A stretch of DNA of 64,000 bases from Mesorhizobium sp. NZP2077 (GCF_013170805.1 NZ_CP051293.1:3912001-3976000), one strand, 5' to 3'. Counted from the stretch's first letter, positions 52,736 to 61,916 are shown. Numbers and translations: made by a program. Notes: generated by a model from the letters alone, not told the origin.

Positions 52736-55015
52736 ATGAATCAAGCCGCGCCAGCTCCCCAAGACAATCAGGGCGATCCCGTTGTTCGGATCGACGCCCG
52801 GCTGAAGGTTACTGGACAGGCCAGTTATCCTGCCGACATCGCCACGGCCAACGTTGCCTATGGCGTCCTTGCCACCAGCAGCATCGCACGGGGCAAGGTG
52901 TCGAAACTCCAAACGGAAGATGCCAAGGCGGTGCCCGGTGTGCTGGACATCGTCACCTATGGCGACATGGACAACACCGACAAGCCGAAATTCGGCAACA
53001 CCGGCGCAAGTTCGATGGGGCCGTTGCATGACAAGACGATTTTCCACGATGGCCAGATCGTCGCTCTGGTGGTTGCCGAGACTTTTGAGGCGGCGGAAGA
53101 AGCGGCGGCGTTGATCCGCGCCGATTATGAGAACGAACCACCCAGCGCCACTTTCGATTCAAAAGGCGTGAAGGTTGAGCCGGCGGCCGGTAAAAGCCCG
53201 ATGCTGAAGGAAGATGCGAAGGCTGGTGACTTCGACGCCGCCTGGGCGGATGCGGCGGTGAAGATCGACGAAAAATACTCGACGCCGACCCAGCATCACA
53301 ACCCGATCGAACTGTTTTCGACCACGGCGATATGGCAGGGCGATCAACTGACGATACACGAGCCCTCGCAGAACGTGACCGGCTGGAAGATGGAACTGGC
53401 ACGCCAGCTGAAGCTTGACCCGGCCAACGTGCGGATCATCAGTCCCTATATTGGCGGCGCCTTCGGCTCGAAGGGACCGATGACGGCCCGCACGGCGATC
53501 GTCGCCATCGCCGCGCGGCGAATTGGTCGTCCAGTCCGCTGCGTCGTTAGCCGCATGCAGGCCTTCGGTACGCAGACATATCGCGCCGAGACGCGGCATC
53601 GGATCCGCATAGGCGCCGGCAAGGACGGCCGCATCACGGCGTTCGGACATGAGGGCTGGGAGGTGACGTCACGCCCTGACCCTTATGTCGTCGGCGGCAC
53701 GTCCGCCACCGCCCGCATGTACAATTACGGCTCTGTCCTGACTCATGTTTCGCTGGTCCATGCCGACCGCAACACGCCTGGATACATGCGCTCACCACCA
53801 GAAACGCCTTACGTCTATGCGCTTGAGAATGCCATGGATGAAATGGCGGTTGCGCTTGACATGGACCCTGTCGAGTTTCGGCTCATCAATGAGCCGGACA
53901 AGGAACCGATCGGCGGCAAGCCATTTTCCAGCCGCTCGCTCGTCAAGTGCTATGCTCAGGCCGCGGAGGCCTTTGGCTGGGCGAAACGCGGGCCCAAGGC
54001 CGGCTCGATGCGTGACGGCGACTGGCTGGTCGGCATGGGCTGCGCGACAGCAATCTACCCGACCGCCGTCGCACCTTGCGCGGCCAGGGTTCGTCTCACC
54101 GCCGACGGCGCGGTTCGGGTCCAATGTGGTTCGCATGAAATCGGCACCGGTGTTCGCACCATCGCAGCACAAATGGCAGCCGAAAGGCTGGGTGTTGGCA
54201 TGGAAAAGATCAGCGTCGAGATGGGCGACAGCGCCTTGCCGCCGGCACCGGTGTCGGGCGGCTCGATCTCGACGGCGAGCGTCTGCTCCGCGGTGATGAA
54301 GGCCTGCGATGCCGTACGCGAGAAGCTGTTCGCGGCTGCGGCGGGCAACGACGGTCCCCTTGCCGGTTCGGGCAACGCGAAACTGGATATGGCGGATGGG
54401 AAAGTCGTTACGGAGACTGGCAAATCGGTGAAGCTGGCCGATGTCTTCAAGGCCATGCAGGTCGGCGCCATCGAGGAATATGCCGAGTTTGCACCCAAGG
54501 GTTCTTCGCCGGAGGCACTAAGCAAGCTCTATGCCGGACAGCCGGAATTTCATGGCGGGGAAGACGACAAGGATTCGGTCAAATATGCCTTTGGCGCCGA
54601 GTTCGTCGAAGTGCGCGTCAACCGCTACACCCGTGAAGTCAGGGTGCCGCGCATCGTCGGTGCCTTTGCTGCCGGGCGCATCATGAACACGCGCACCGCG
54701 CGCAGCCAGTTGATGGGCGGTATGATCTGGGGCATCGGCCAGGCTTTGCACGAGGCAACGGAAATCGATCGGCGGCACGCGCGCTACGTCAACCGCGACC
54801 TCCAGGATTATCTCGTGCCGGTCAACGCCGACATCAAACAGGTCGACGTGATCCTCGTCCCGGAAGTCGATCACGAGGTCAATCCTGCCGGCGTCAAGGG
54901 GCTGGGCGAACTTGGCAACGTTGGAACAGCTGCTGCCGTGGCAAGTGCGGTCTATCACGCCACCGGGAAGCGCATCCGCGATCTGCCGATCCGGATCGAC
55001 GATTTGATAGACTGA
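52736..55015 (+). CDS. paoC: Aldehyde oxidoreductase molybdopterin subunit (PaoC-type)
   Basis: The 759-residue large subunit binds the molybdenum-cytosine dinucleotide cofactor. Features: IDARLKVTGQASYPADIATA at the start, PYIGGAFGSKGPMTARTAIV and the catalytic Glu region NPAGVKGLGELGNVGTAAAV near the C-terminus. E. coli PaoC oxidises aromatic aldehydes. No MocA/PaoD-type chaperone is visible directly downstream. Symbol by family. Confidence 0.9.
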   Translation: MNQAAPAPQDNQGDPVVRIDARLKVTGQASYPADIATANVAYGVLATSSIARGKVSKLQTEDAKAVPGVLDIVTYGDMDNTDKPKFGNTGASSMGPLHDKTIFHDGQIVALVVAETFEAAEEAAALIRADYENEPPSATFDSKGVKVEPAAGKSPMLKEDAKAGDFDAAWADAAVKIDEKYSTPTQHHNPIELFSTTAIWQGDQLTIHEPSQNVTGWKMELARQLKLDPANVRIISPYIGGAFGSKGPMTARTAIVAIAARRIGRPVRCVVSRMQAFGTQTYRAETRHRIRIGAGKDGRITAFGHEGWEVTSRPDPYVVGGTSATARMYNYGSVLTHVSLVHADRNTPGYMRSPPETPYVYALENAMDEMAVALDMDPVEFRLINEPDKEPIGGKPFSSRSLVKCYAQAAEAFGWAKRGPKAGSMRDGDWLVGMGCATAIYPTAVAPCAARVRLTADGAVRVQCGSHEIGTGVRTIAAQMAAERLGVGMEKISVEMGDSALPPAPVSGGSISTASVCSAVMKACDAVREKLFAAAAGNDGPLAGSGNAKLDMADGKVVTETGKSVKLADVFKAMQVGAIEEYAEFAPKGSSPEALSKLYAGQPEFHGGEDDKDSVKYAFGAEFVEVRVNRYTREVRVPRIVGAFAAGRIMNTRTARSQLMGGMIWGIGQALHEATEIDRRHARYVNRDLQDYLVPVNADIKQVDVILVPEVDHEVNPAGVKGLGELGNVGTAAAVASAVYHATGKRIRDLPIRIDDLID

Positions 55016-55037
55016 CGATTTGGGCTCTGGACGGAGC

Positions 55038-55499
55038 ATGGAACTCGTAACGCACAAGAAATTCAAAAACGGCAGGTTGATGCCGTGGGGAAAAGGCACG
55101 GTCGTTAGCGGAGCAAAGGGATTTGTCTACCTTTGCGGAAACACGGCAACCGCCGACGATTATGATCCAGCTGGAAAAAAGGGAGGCGGCTTCGCTGGCG
55201 ATGCAGCGGCATAGTGGCGGCCCATTCTGACGAACATCAAATCAGATCTGGAAGAACTCGGTAGCGCACTCGACTATCTCATCCGGCTGACCTTCTTCAT
55301 CAAGGGGCCATTTCCCGATGGCGGCGTCCTGAGTTCTCCCAATTTTCGCCTGGACGTGCTGGACGAGTTCTTTGCCGGGTATTGCCCGAAGCACTGCAGC
55401 TACAACAACCCGCCGCCCTCGGAGGTGATCGGGGTTGCAGCGCTTGCGCAAGCCGATATCGGTGTTGAAATTGTCGCGATGGCGGCGCTGCCTGATTGA
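55038..55499 (+). pseudogene. RidA-family gene with a single premature amber codon
   Basis: Reading one frame from ATG 55038 gives MELVTHKKFKNGRLMPWGKG, VVSGAKGFVYLCGNTATADD and, beyond a TAG at 55212, WRPILTNIKSDLEELGSALD, LIRLTFFIKGPFPDGGVLSS and a normal end at 55499. Both halves match the RidA (YjgF/YER057c/UK114) family. No frameshift is needed. The TAG sits where family members typically carry a Gln (AAQW), so a CAG-to-TAG change explains it. Full length would be 153 residues. Confidence 0.8.
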
Positions 55500-55552
55500 A
55501 TCGATTTTCCGCGTGCAACAGCGCTGGCTTAGTTACCCCTGGCTCTCGCGTA

Positions 55553-57262
55553 TCATTCCGGCGCTGTGGCTGGAGCCGTGTAACGGCGGCGAACGGCATC
55601 GAGCACGCGCTTGCGGCTCTCCTCGGCCGATAATGTTTTGTCCTCTTCCGCCTCGGCCGTTTCGCGTGCGAGGTCCTTGTCCCTGATCTGATGTCGGAAC
55701 CATTTGGAATAGTCGCCGGCATGCAAATGAAACGCCCAGGTCTTGTCGTCGATGCCCTCAGCGATCTGGGCAAAGATCATCAGATTGTGGGCTCTGAGAT
55801 TCATCGCATTGTCAGGGCCGTGGAAATAGAAGCTGCCTGCTTCATCTAGCTGGCCTTCGGCGTATTTGCGGCTGTGGCGCTTGAGTGACTGGCGCGGCTC
55901 GATCACCTTGACCGTTTTGACTTTCTTGCCTGCCTGCGGCCGCCAGAACAGCACGCGTGCGCCCTTGGGAGTTGGGATGGCCTTCGGTGCCTCAATGCCT
56001 GTCTCATGGCAGAAGACCTTCACCACGTCCTTCGCCTTGGGGCCAAGCGCAATGATAGCCGTCACCAGGCGCAACGCGTCGGTCGAGATCGCCTCGGGGT
56101 GAACAGTGATCAGGATTGTGCCCGGCAATTCCAGTGACAGGACAGCCCGCGTATCGTCGCGCCGCTTGGGCAGGAGATGATGCGCTTCGTCGATGACGAG
56201 CCAATGCGGCCTTGCGGTGCGGCGGCGAAAACTGCCGAGGCCGGGCAGCAGGTCCGCAAAGAAATCCGGCCTCTCACTGACGCGCAGCGCCAGTCCATTG
56301 ACAACGATATTGCTGTCGGCCTTGGCGATCAGATCGAGCACCTGCGCCTTTGTCGGCGCGCTTGATCCGTCACCAAGCCGCACGGCGCCCTCAAGGCCGT
56401 CATAGTCTCCCTCGGGATCGAAGACGCAGAACTGAAACTTGCTCTCGACGAAGCGCTCCGTCAGCGCGGTGGCCAAGGTGGATTTACCGATGCCGGAACT
56501 GCCGGCAATGAGGATCGTATCGGTCGGTGACAGATACATGTCATCGCCGCCGGCTGATCCTAGAACGATACCGTCGTGGCGCCTCGGTACGATCGCGTGA
56601 TCATGCTTGATCATCTTGTCGATCAGCTGCTCCACGCCTTTGCCCCGTGCGCCACGCATGACCAGATTGGCTGTATTTTTGACCGCAGGAATTGCATTAT
56701 CGACGGCGACGCTACAGCCACAGGCCTGCAGGAAGGCGTGGTCGTTTTCGGCATCGCCGACACCAACGACATTGTGTGGCGAGAGCCGAAGGTCCTGAAG
56801 GGCGGCAGCCAGTCCGGTAGCTTTGTTGACGCCGCTAGGCAGGACCATCACCGCGCCCTTGTTGAAGATGATTTCCAGTTCGAGGCCCATCTTCTTGATG
56901 ACCTCGAGCACCGTGGCCTGATGGGGTTCCCAGGTAGCGACGATCGATCGCCCGACTGAAAGCGGCTTGACGCCCTGCTTCTTCAGCCTGGCGACGAATT
57001 TAGGCTCGGGCGAAGGTGAAATCACTCGTTCTTCCTCGCTGGCCGGCGTGTAGATCAGTGCGCCATTCTCGGCGACGACCTTGTCGAAGAGACTAACCTC
57101 GGAAAAGACGCGCTTGAGATCGGGCAGTTCACGCCCGGTGACCAGAACGAGCTTGCGGCCGCTTTTCTTGAACCGCTCGAGAGCAGACAGCGTTTTCCTG
57201 GCGACGATGCCGTCATGAGCCAAAGTGCCATCATAGTCCGTCGCCAACGCGATAAAATACAT
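55553..57262 (-). CDS. HAD-IIB phosphatase fused to a P-loop ATPase
   Basis: The 569-residue protein has two parts. Residues 1-220 form a HAD-IIB hydrolase: catalytic ATDYDGTLAHDG, LVTGRELPDL and GVGDAENDHAFLQACG. From about residue 250 a P-loop ATPase follows, with Walker A LIAGSSGIGKSTLATALTER, then VFDPEGDYDGLEGAVRLGDG and Walker B WLVIDEAHHLLPKR, resembling HerA/DUF87-type ATPases. Both active sites look intact. The joined activity is unknown. It is a single-gene unit. Confidence 0.85.
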   Translation of the reverse strand: MYFIALATDYDGTLAHDGIVARKTLSALERFKKSGRKLVLVTGRELPDLKRVFSEVSLFDKVVAENGALIYTPASEEERVISPSPEPKFVARLKKQGVKPLSVGRSIVATWEPHQATVLEVIKKMGLELEIIFNKGAVMVLPSGVNKATGLAAALQDLRLSPHNVVGVGDAENDHAFLQACGCSVAVDNAIPAVKNTANLVMRGARGKGVEQLIDKMIKHDHAIVPRRHDGIVLGSAGGDDMYLSPTDTILIAGSSGIGKSTLATALTERFVESKFQFCVFDPEGDYDGLEGAVRLGDGSSAPTKAQVLDLIAKADSNIVVNGLALRVSERPDFFADLLPGLGSFRRRTARPHWLVIDEAHHLLPKRRDDTRAVLSLELPGTILITVHPEAISTDALRLVTAIIALGPKAKDVVKVFCHETGIEAPKAIPTPKGARVLFWRPQAGKKVKTVKVIEPRQSLKRHSRKYAEGQLDEAGSFYFHGPDNAMNLRAHNLMIFAQIAEGIDDKTWAFHLHAGDYSKWFRHQIRDKDLARETAEAEEDKTLSAEESRKRVLDAVRRRYTAPATAPE

Positions 57263-57382
57263 TCTGCCAACCCTTCACAGTCCCGGTTCGTGCTCCGGGT
57301 AGAACGTGTCATCGAGACAAAGGCTCCCCATCAGAGGAATTGCGGCTTTCGAAAAGGGGGTGACGGCTCCGCCCGGAAATCA

Positions 57383-57407
57383 GGAACCCATGCGGTATCG
57401 GCACGTT
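57383..57407 (+). promoter_or_regulatory. EcfG-type promoter of the DUF892 gene
   Basis: GGAAC (57383-57387) and GTT (57405-57407), 17 bp apart, about 90 bp before the start. Confidence 0.65.
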
Positions 57408-57499
57408 GACCGACAAGCCGGGACCATAGTCCCGGCCTTTGCGGGCGGCATGCAAACCCGCCGCCGAAATCCACACTGAGCGTAATGAAAGGCAAGGCC

Positions 57500-58006
57500 A
57501 TGGGTTTCTTTTCGAAGGACATCAAGACACTCGATGATCTCTTCGTGCACACGTTGCGCGACATCTACTACGCCGAAAAGCAGATCGAGAAAGCGCTGCC
57601 GAAGATGATCGACAAGGCAACCGACCGCCAATTGAAAGCCGGATTTGAAAAACATCTCGGCCAGACCAGGGGCCATATCGAACGCGTCGAAGAAGTGTTC
57701 GAGTTGCACGGCGTCAAGGCCAAGGAGGTCAACTGCCCGGCAATCGACGGCATTCTCGAGGAAGCCGATGATGTGAGCGGCGACGTCGACGATAAAGAAG
57801 TTCTGGACGCGGCGCTGATTGCATCAGCACAGGCCGTCGAGCACTATGAAATGACCCGCTATGGCACGCTGATTGCCTGGGCCAAGGAGCTTGGCCGCAC
57901 TGACTGCGCCAACGTGCTGGCCAAGAACCTCAGAGAAGAACAGGCGACCGATCGCAAGCTCACCGAAATGGCGGAAAGCAAGATCAACCTGCAGGCGGCC
58001 GAATAA
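57500..58006 (+). CDS. DUF892 (YciE/YciF-type) ferritin-like protein
   Basis: The 168-residue four-helix protein begins DIKTLDDLFVHTLRDIYYAE, with KQIEKALPKM, and later carries EHYEMTRYGTLIAWAKELGR, both typical of YciF. The family has a ferritin-like fold and is induced by general stress. ATG 57500 follows AAGGCC; an upstream ATG at 57485 adds five residues. The EcfG-type promoter upstream fits the family. Confidence 0.9.
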   Translation: MGFFSKDIKTLDDLFVHTLRDIYYAEKQIEKALPKMIDKATDRQLKAGFEKHLGQTRGHIERVEEVFELHGVKAKEVNCPAIDGILEEADDVSGDVDDKEVLDAALIASAQAVEHYEMTRYGTLIAWAKELGRTDCANVLAKNLREEQATDRKLTEMAESKINLQAAE

Positions 58007-58058
58007 GGCAACTCCATTGGCTGGCCGGCATACGCCCGCCCGCCCGCGCTGAGCAATC

Positions 58059-58205
58059 TCAGCGAGACGGGTCGACACCCAAAGCCGCTGATTGCTTACG
58101 CTCCACGCTGTCATCCTGCCGCACATGCCGGGAAGATCCTGCCGTTTCCCTGCAGATGCGATACGCTACATAAGCAAGCGTCATCGTGAAAAGCAGGCGG
58201 GCCAT
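58059..58205 (-). CDS. Very small membrane-associated protein
   Basis: A 48-residue frame (MARLLFTMTLAYVAYRICRE, then a polar tail ending GVDPSR) with one short hydrophobic helix. AAGGAG lies at a good distance from the ATG, inside the tail of the SDR gene's transcript, 28 bp after the SDR stop. It may be co-translated with the SDR gene. Not longer than chance frames, so uncertain. Confidence 0.4.
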   Translation of the reverse strand: MARLLFTMTLAYVAYRICRETAGSSRHVRQDDSVERKQSAALGVDPSR

Positions 58206-58233
58206 TCATCCTACTCCTTGGTTTCGGCCATCC

Positions 58234-59208
58234 TCAGTAACCGCCGACCACCGGCAAGATTTCGCCGGTGATGTAGCTGGAGCAATGCGGGGAAGCGAGG
58301 AAGACATAGGCCGGCGCGAGTTCTTCTGGTTGCGCAGGTCGTTTCATTGGCGTGTCCGCGCCGAATTTTGACACGTCGTCTGCTTCTTTGTCCGACGGAT
58401 TGAGCGGTGTCCACACCGGACCTGGCGCAACCGCGTTTACCCTTATTCCCTTGCCGATCAGATTGCCCGAGAGCGCGCGCGTGAAGGCGTGAATGCCCCC
58501 CTTGGTCATGGAATAGTCGACCAGTTGCTTCGAACCGTCGATGCCGGTTACCGAACCGGTGTTGATGATGGCAGAACCGGCTTTCATGTGCGGCACTGCT
58601 TCCTGTGCCATATGGAAATAGCCGTAGAGATTTGTCTTCAGCGTCGTATCGAAATGTTCCTCGGTCAGGTCGCTGAAATCGCTGGAATGGATCTGGAAGG
58701 CTGCATTGTTGACCAGCACGTCGATGCGGCCAAATTCCTTCACGGTCTCGGCCACCGCGTTGTGGCAGTGATCGCGATCGCTAACGTCGCCCTTGACCAG
58801 AATGCAGCGTCGTCCCTCTTTCTCCACTGCGGATTTGGTCTCTCCGGCATCCTTGTCTTCCGCGAGATAGATGATCGCGATGTCGGCGCCCTCACGGGCG
58901 AACAGAACCGCCACCGAACGGCCGATGCCGGAATCGCCGCCCGTGATGAGCGCTACTTTGTCTTCGAGTTTTTTCGACCCGAGATAGTACGGCGCATCGT
59001 ATAGAGGGGCCGGCTCAATCGCCCATTCATGTCCCGGTTTCGGCTGATGTTGCTCGGGGAAGGGGGGCTCGGGATACTCGCGGGCGCCGGCCTGCATGGC
59101 GCCTTGCTGCTTGCCATTGGCTTTTGATTTGTCCTTGGCATCGACACCACGTTGGATATGGCGCTGTTTGGCCGCTTCGCCGGCTATTTCCGATTTCATC
59201 TGCATCAT
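58234..59208 (-). CDS. SDR-family oxidoreductase with N-terminal extension (YghA-like)
   Basis: The 324-residue dehydrogenase has a basic, polar N-terminal extension of about 65 residues (GVDAKDKSKANGKQQGAMQA) and a complete SDR domain: ALITGGDSGIGRSVAVLFAR, VLVNNAAFQIH and the catalytic SVTGIDGSKQLVDYSMTKGG (Ser...Tyr-x-x-x-Lys). This layout is that of YghA and general-stress dehydrogenases. ATG 59208 follows AAGGAGA. A decayed duplicate of its 5' end lies at the end of the window. Confidence 0.88.
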   Translation of the reverse strand: MMQMKSEIAGEAAKQRHIQRGVDAKDKSKANGKQQGAMQAGAREYPEPPFPEQHQPKPGHEWAIEPAPLYDAPYYLGSKKLEDKVALITGGDSGIGRSVAVLFAREGADIAIIYLAEDKDAGETKSAVEKEGRRCILVKGDVSDRDHCHNAVAETVKEFGRIDVLVNNAAFQIHSSDFSDLTEEHFDTTLKTNLYGYFHMAQEAVPHMKAGSAIINTGSVTGIDGSKQLVDYSMTKGGIHAFTRALSGNLIGKGIRVNAVAPGPVWTPLNPSDKEADDVSKFGADTPMKRPAQPEELAPAYVFLASPHCSSYITGEILPVVGGY

Positions 59209-59235
59209 CGTCTCCTTGGCTTGGAGAGGGAACAA

Positions 59236-59869
59236 CGCACTTCAGACGAAAAGGTTTATGGCCGACGCTCCATTCCTTCAAATCGGCGACACGCTTGAGA
59301 AATGGCCGTTGCAGTGTGGGCAAGCGGCCGATCACCTGAAAAGCCGCATTCCTGAATGTCTGCAGGACAGGACTGTCCGATTGCGCCACCGACAAGACAC
59401 GCTCGCTGAGTTTGATCCAGTGCCGCCCTACCAGCCATCGCTCACCAGAGCAGCCGGCAAGCGTGCCTTCGACGAAACGCCTGGCAAAACATGCCGCATC
59501 TTCAATACCGAGACTCATGCCACCGGCGCCCAGCGGAAAATGTGCATGCGTGGCATCGCCACCCAGGAACGCAGTCTGGTAGCGCATCGCTTGCCGCACG
59601 GGAATGTGGAACCGGTGAGTCCGCAAAAGACGGACGAGCCTGTAAACGCCAGGGATGCGGGCAAGCGCACCATCAGTATTGGATACCGCGCGGTAGCGGT
59701 TTTGGCCAATCGGAATGACAAAGCCGACGTACGGCCTTTCGTCGATGTCGGCATCGGCGATGCTGTTCGCGGCTAAGTCAAATGGCAAATGTCGCTGCTG
59801 CCAGAACCATGGTGTGCTGACGTTTTCCACGAAAAGCTCGGGGCGGTTCACGAGCGATTTTCTCACCAC
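59236..59869 (-). pseudogene. FAD-dependent monooxygenase, N-terminally truncated
   Basis: The visible part is the C-terminal half of a PF01494-type monooxygenase: RPYVGFVIPIGQNRYRAVSN, FLGGDATHAHFPLGAGGMSL and GIEDAACFARRFVEGTLAGC. The N-terminal FAD-binding GxGxxG half is missing; the sequence upstream is the end of the methyltransferase gene. The open frame runs on into the SDR gene's start without a family-like end, so the natural stop is unclear. It is probably a fragment left by a deletion. Confidence 0.65.
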
Positions 59870-60540
59870 ATGCCGGGCAATAGCCGATAGCGCACATCGC
59901 GCGCGTACGCGTCGTAACCGTCCAATTCGTCACGCAGCATCGTTTCCTCGTCGAGGATGCGCAACACCAGGATCAGGAGGATGGGAATCACGAAAATCAT
60001 GCCCCACCAGGAGCCGAGCGCCAAAGGCGTTCCGAGCACCATGATCAGGACACCAAAGTACATCGGGTGTCGGACAATGGCGTAGGGGCCGGTCGTGATC
60101 ACCGTCTGCCCTTCCATCTTCTCGATGGTCGAGGCCCCATAGCTGTTTTCGCGAAAGACACGCAAATCGATCATCAGTCCAAACGCCACGAGTGCGTTCC
60201 CGAGGACCGAGAGCCAGGCAGGAACCTGCGACCAGCCGAAACGATGGTCGAGCACCGAGGCCACCAGCACCAGGCACAAGAGGATGAAAGCCATCGTGAT
60301 GATGATCTTCTGGGCGGGCCTGGCTTCCGCGACAGGTCCCGCCTTCATGCGGCGTTCAAGCAGGGCCGGGTCGGTCAAGGCGAGATAGAGGCCTATCGCA
60401 TTGGTCGAAAGAGTGAAGACGACGATGAACGCCCATCCTTGCCAATAGGCCAGAGTGCCGGCCGGTACGAAAATGAGAAGGCCCAAGACGATGAGGCCGA
60501 GGATCATCGCCTTGAGGGTGCGCATCAGTAATCGCATCAT
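59863..60540 (-). CDS. Isoprenylcysteine carboxylmethyltransferase-family protein
   Basis: The 225-residue membrane protein has about five helices and the family's C-terminal methyltransferase block: GPYAIVRHPMYFGVLIMVLG followed by ILRILDEETMLRDELDGYDA. Substrates in bacteria are unknown, since no prenylated proteins are expected. It lies 15 bp after the small membrane protein gene, in an operon with the AhpD-like gene. Confidence 0.85.
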   Translation of the reverse strand: MMRLLMRTLKAMILGLIVLGLLIFVPAGTLAYWQGWAFIVVFTLSTNAIGLYLALTDPALLERRMKAGPVAEARPAQKIIITMAFILLCLVLVASVLDHRFGWSQVPAWLSVLGNALVAFGLMIDLRVFRENSYGASTIEKMEGQTVITTGPYAIVRHPMYFGVLIMVLGTPLALGSWWGMIFVIPILLILVLRILDEETMLRDELDGYDAYARDVRYRLLPGMW

Positions 60541-60555
60541 GACCTCCGCTGGTTT

Positions 60556-60906
60556 CTACAGGCCCATCAGCGACAGCCCGACGACCAGGCCCATCAGGTA
60601 ACAGCCGACATGCCTGCCGCGGCTGGCGACAGCGTTGCCGATCGCTGCGTAACCGTAAGCGACGACAGCCGCCGCGATGATCCAGCGCCGGGCGCTTTCG
60701 GATCCCAGAGTAGGCGCCACGATCAGCAGTGCGCCGATGCAGATCCAATCGATCGTACTGGCCTGCCAAACCATGCGGAGCAGGCGCTGGCTTCGGCGCG
60801 ACTCGATGTGGACCTTCGGAAACACCTGCAATTCGGCCATGGCGCCATGCACCACGGCGACGAAGATCGCCAACGCGCCTGCGATCTGAAGTGCAAGATC
60901 CCTCAT
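60556..60906 (-). CDS. Hypothetical four-helix membrane protein
   Basis: A 116-residue protein with hydrophobic helices (LQIAGALAIFVAVVHGAMAE, IDWICIGALLIVAPTLG, WIIAAAVVAYGYAAIGNAVA, GCYLMGLVVGLSLMGL). No family was recognised. It lies 24 bp after the AhpD-like gene and 15 bp before the methyltransferase gene, clearly an operon member. Confidence 0.7.
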   Translation of the reverse strand: MRDLALQIAGALAIFVAVVHGAMAELQVFPKVHIESRRSQRLLRMVWQASTIDWICIGALLIVAPTLGSESARRWIIAAAVVAYGYAAIGNAVASRGRHVGCYLMGLVVGLSLMGL

Positions 60907-60930
60907 GGATCACCTCTTTCGTTTGCAGCC

Positions 60931-61515
60931 CTATGCGGCATAACCACGCTTGAGCAGCATGGTGGCGGCACGATCGAATTCCTCCGCCGAAGGCATAGCG
61001 AAATCGAGGGCATCGGCGTAGCGCGCGATGATGTTGAAGACCGTCGCCACGGCGATCGCGTCAAGTAGAGCGTCATCCGTCACCCCCGAACGAAGGGCCG
61101 CCGCTGCGTGTTCCGCCGACAACTCCATTGGGCGCAGCGTCATGGTCTCAAGGAAGACCAGCGCTGCCTTGAGCGCCGGGGAAATCGGCGCAGAGCGGAA
61201 ATCGGCGAGCACGGCATCGACCGATGGCCGTTTCATCGTCTTCGCCGCGACGGCGCCGTGGGCACCGATGCAAAAGGCGCTCGCATTCCATTTCGCGACG
61301 ATGGCGGCCATCAGCTCACGCTCCGCGACGCTCCATGGGCTCGGACCGCGCATGGCCGCGTGCGTCCATGCGCCCATTGGCGTGCTGAAGAATTCCTTGT
61401 GGTAGAACGCCACGCGAGCGGCATCCGGCAGCCGCATTCGCGAAACCATGGAAATGAAGCCGATGAGCAGGCGATGCGTGACCGTGTCACCGCGATCGAT
61501 TTCAGGCAGACGCAT
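60931..61515 (-). CDS. AhpD/carboxymuconolactone decarboxylase-like protein
   Basis: The 194-residue protein has the all-helical AhpD-like fold with the active-site region ELMAAIVAKWNASAFCIGAH. The usual CxxC is reduced to SxxC (SAFC), so the peroxidase thiol pair is incomplete; the His three residues after the Cys pair is kept. ATG 61515 was chosen; it overlaps the upstream gene by 14 bp. Confidence 0.78.
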   Translation of the reverse strand: MRLPEIDRGDTVTHRLLIGFISMVSRMRLPDAARVAFYHKEFFSTPMGAWTHAAMRGPSPWSVAERELMAAIVAKWNASAFCIGAHGAVAAKTMKRPSVDAVLADFRSAPISPALKAALVFLETMTLRPMELSAEHAAAALRSGVTDDALLDAIAVATVFNIIARYADALDFAMPSAEEFDRAATMLLKRGYAA

Positions 61516-61840
61516 GACGAGCCTCCTCAAGAGCTTTGATCGCACGCTCCCAGCGCAGCAGGGCCGCTCCGGTCGCCGCGGCCGCGATCAGCTCGAAGGC
61601 GGCCTTCTCGCTTCGGGCGGCAACCAGAACATCCGCGACCTGTGCGTCCGTCGTGCCGGATGCCGATTCGCCGATCTGGCGGGCGAGATCGTCGTATGGC
61701 GCTTCTATTGGCGGTCCACCTGCTGCGCGTGCTGCTGTCCTCTGCCGCACCGCCGGGTCGGTCTCGCCTGACCCTTCAAGAACCCTGAGCCTCAACGTTT
61801 CGGCAAGTGCATAATGATCGGGTCGACTGGACGTCATCAT
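61502..61840 (-). CDS. Small hypothetical protein preceding the AhpD-like gene
   Basis: A 112-residue, Ala-rich, mainly helical protein (VLEGSGETDPAVRQRTAARA, TTDAQVADVLVAARSEKAAF). It overlaps the AhpD-like gene by 14 bp, so both are translationally linked and probably work together, as small partner proteins of carboxymuconolactone-type proteins often do. Function unknown. Confidence 0.7.
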   Translation of the reverse strand: MMTSSRPDHYALAETLRLRVLEGSGETDPAVRQRTAARAAGGPPIEAPYDDLARQIGESASGTTDAQVADVLVAARSEKAAFELIAAAATGAALLRWERAIKALEEARHASA

Positions 61841-61916
61841 AAAGCGCTCCTGTGTCCTTGGAACCCCCTGAGGCTCCGTTCACGTCTCGGGATCGCTCGA
61901 TCTTTCTTGCGCACCG

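Noticed and set aside
59027..59235. C-terminal extension of the monooxygenase fragment into the SDR gene
   Set aside because: The added residues are an out-of-frame reading of the SDR gene's conserved start, without similarity to monooxygenases.
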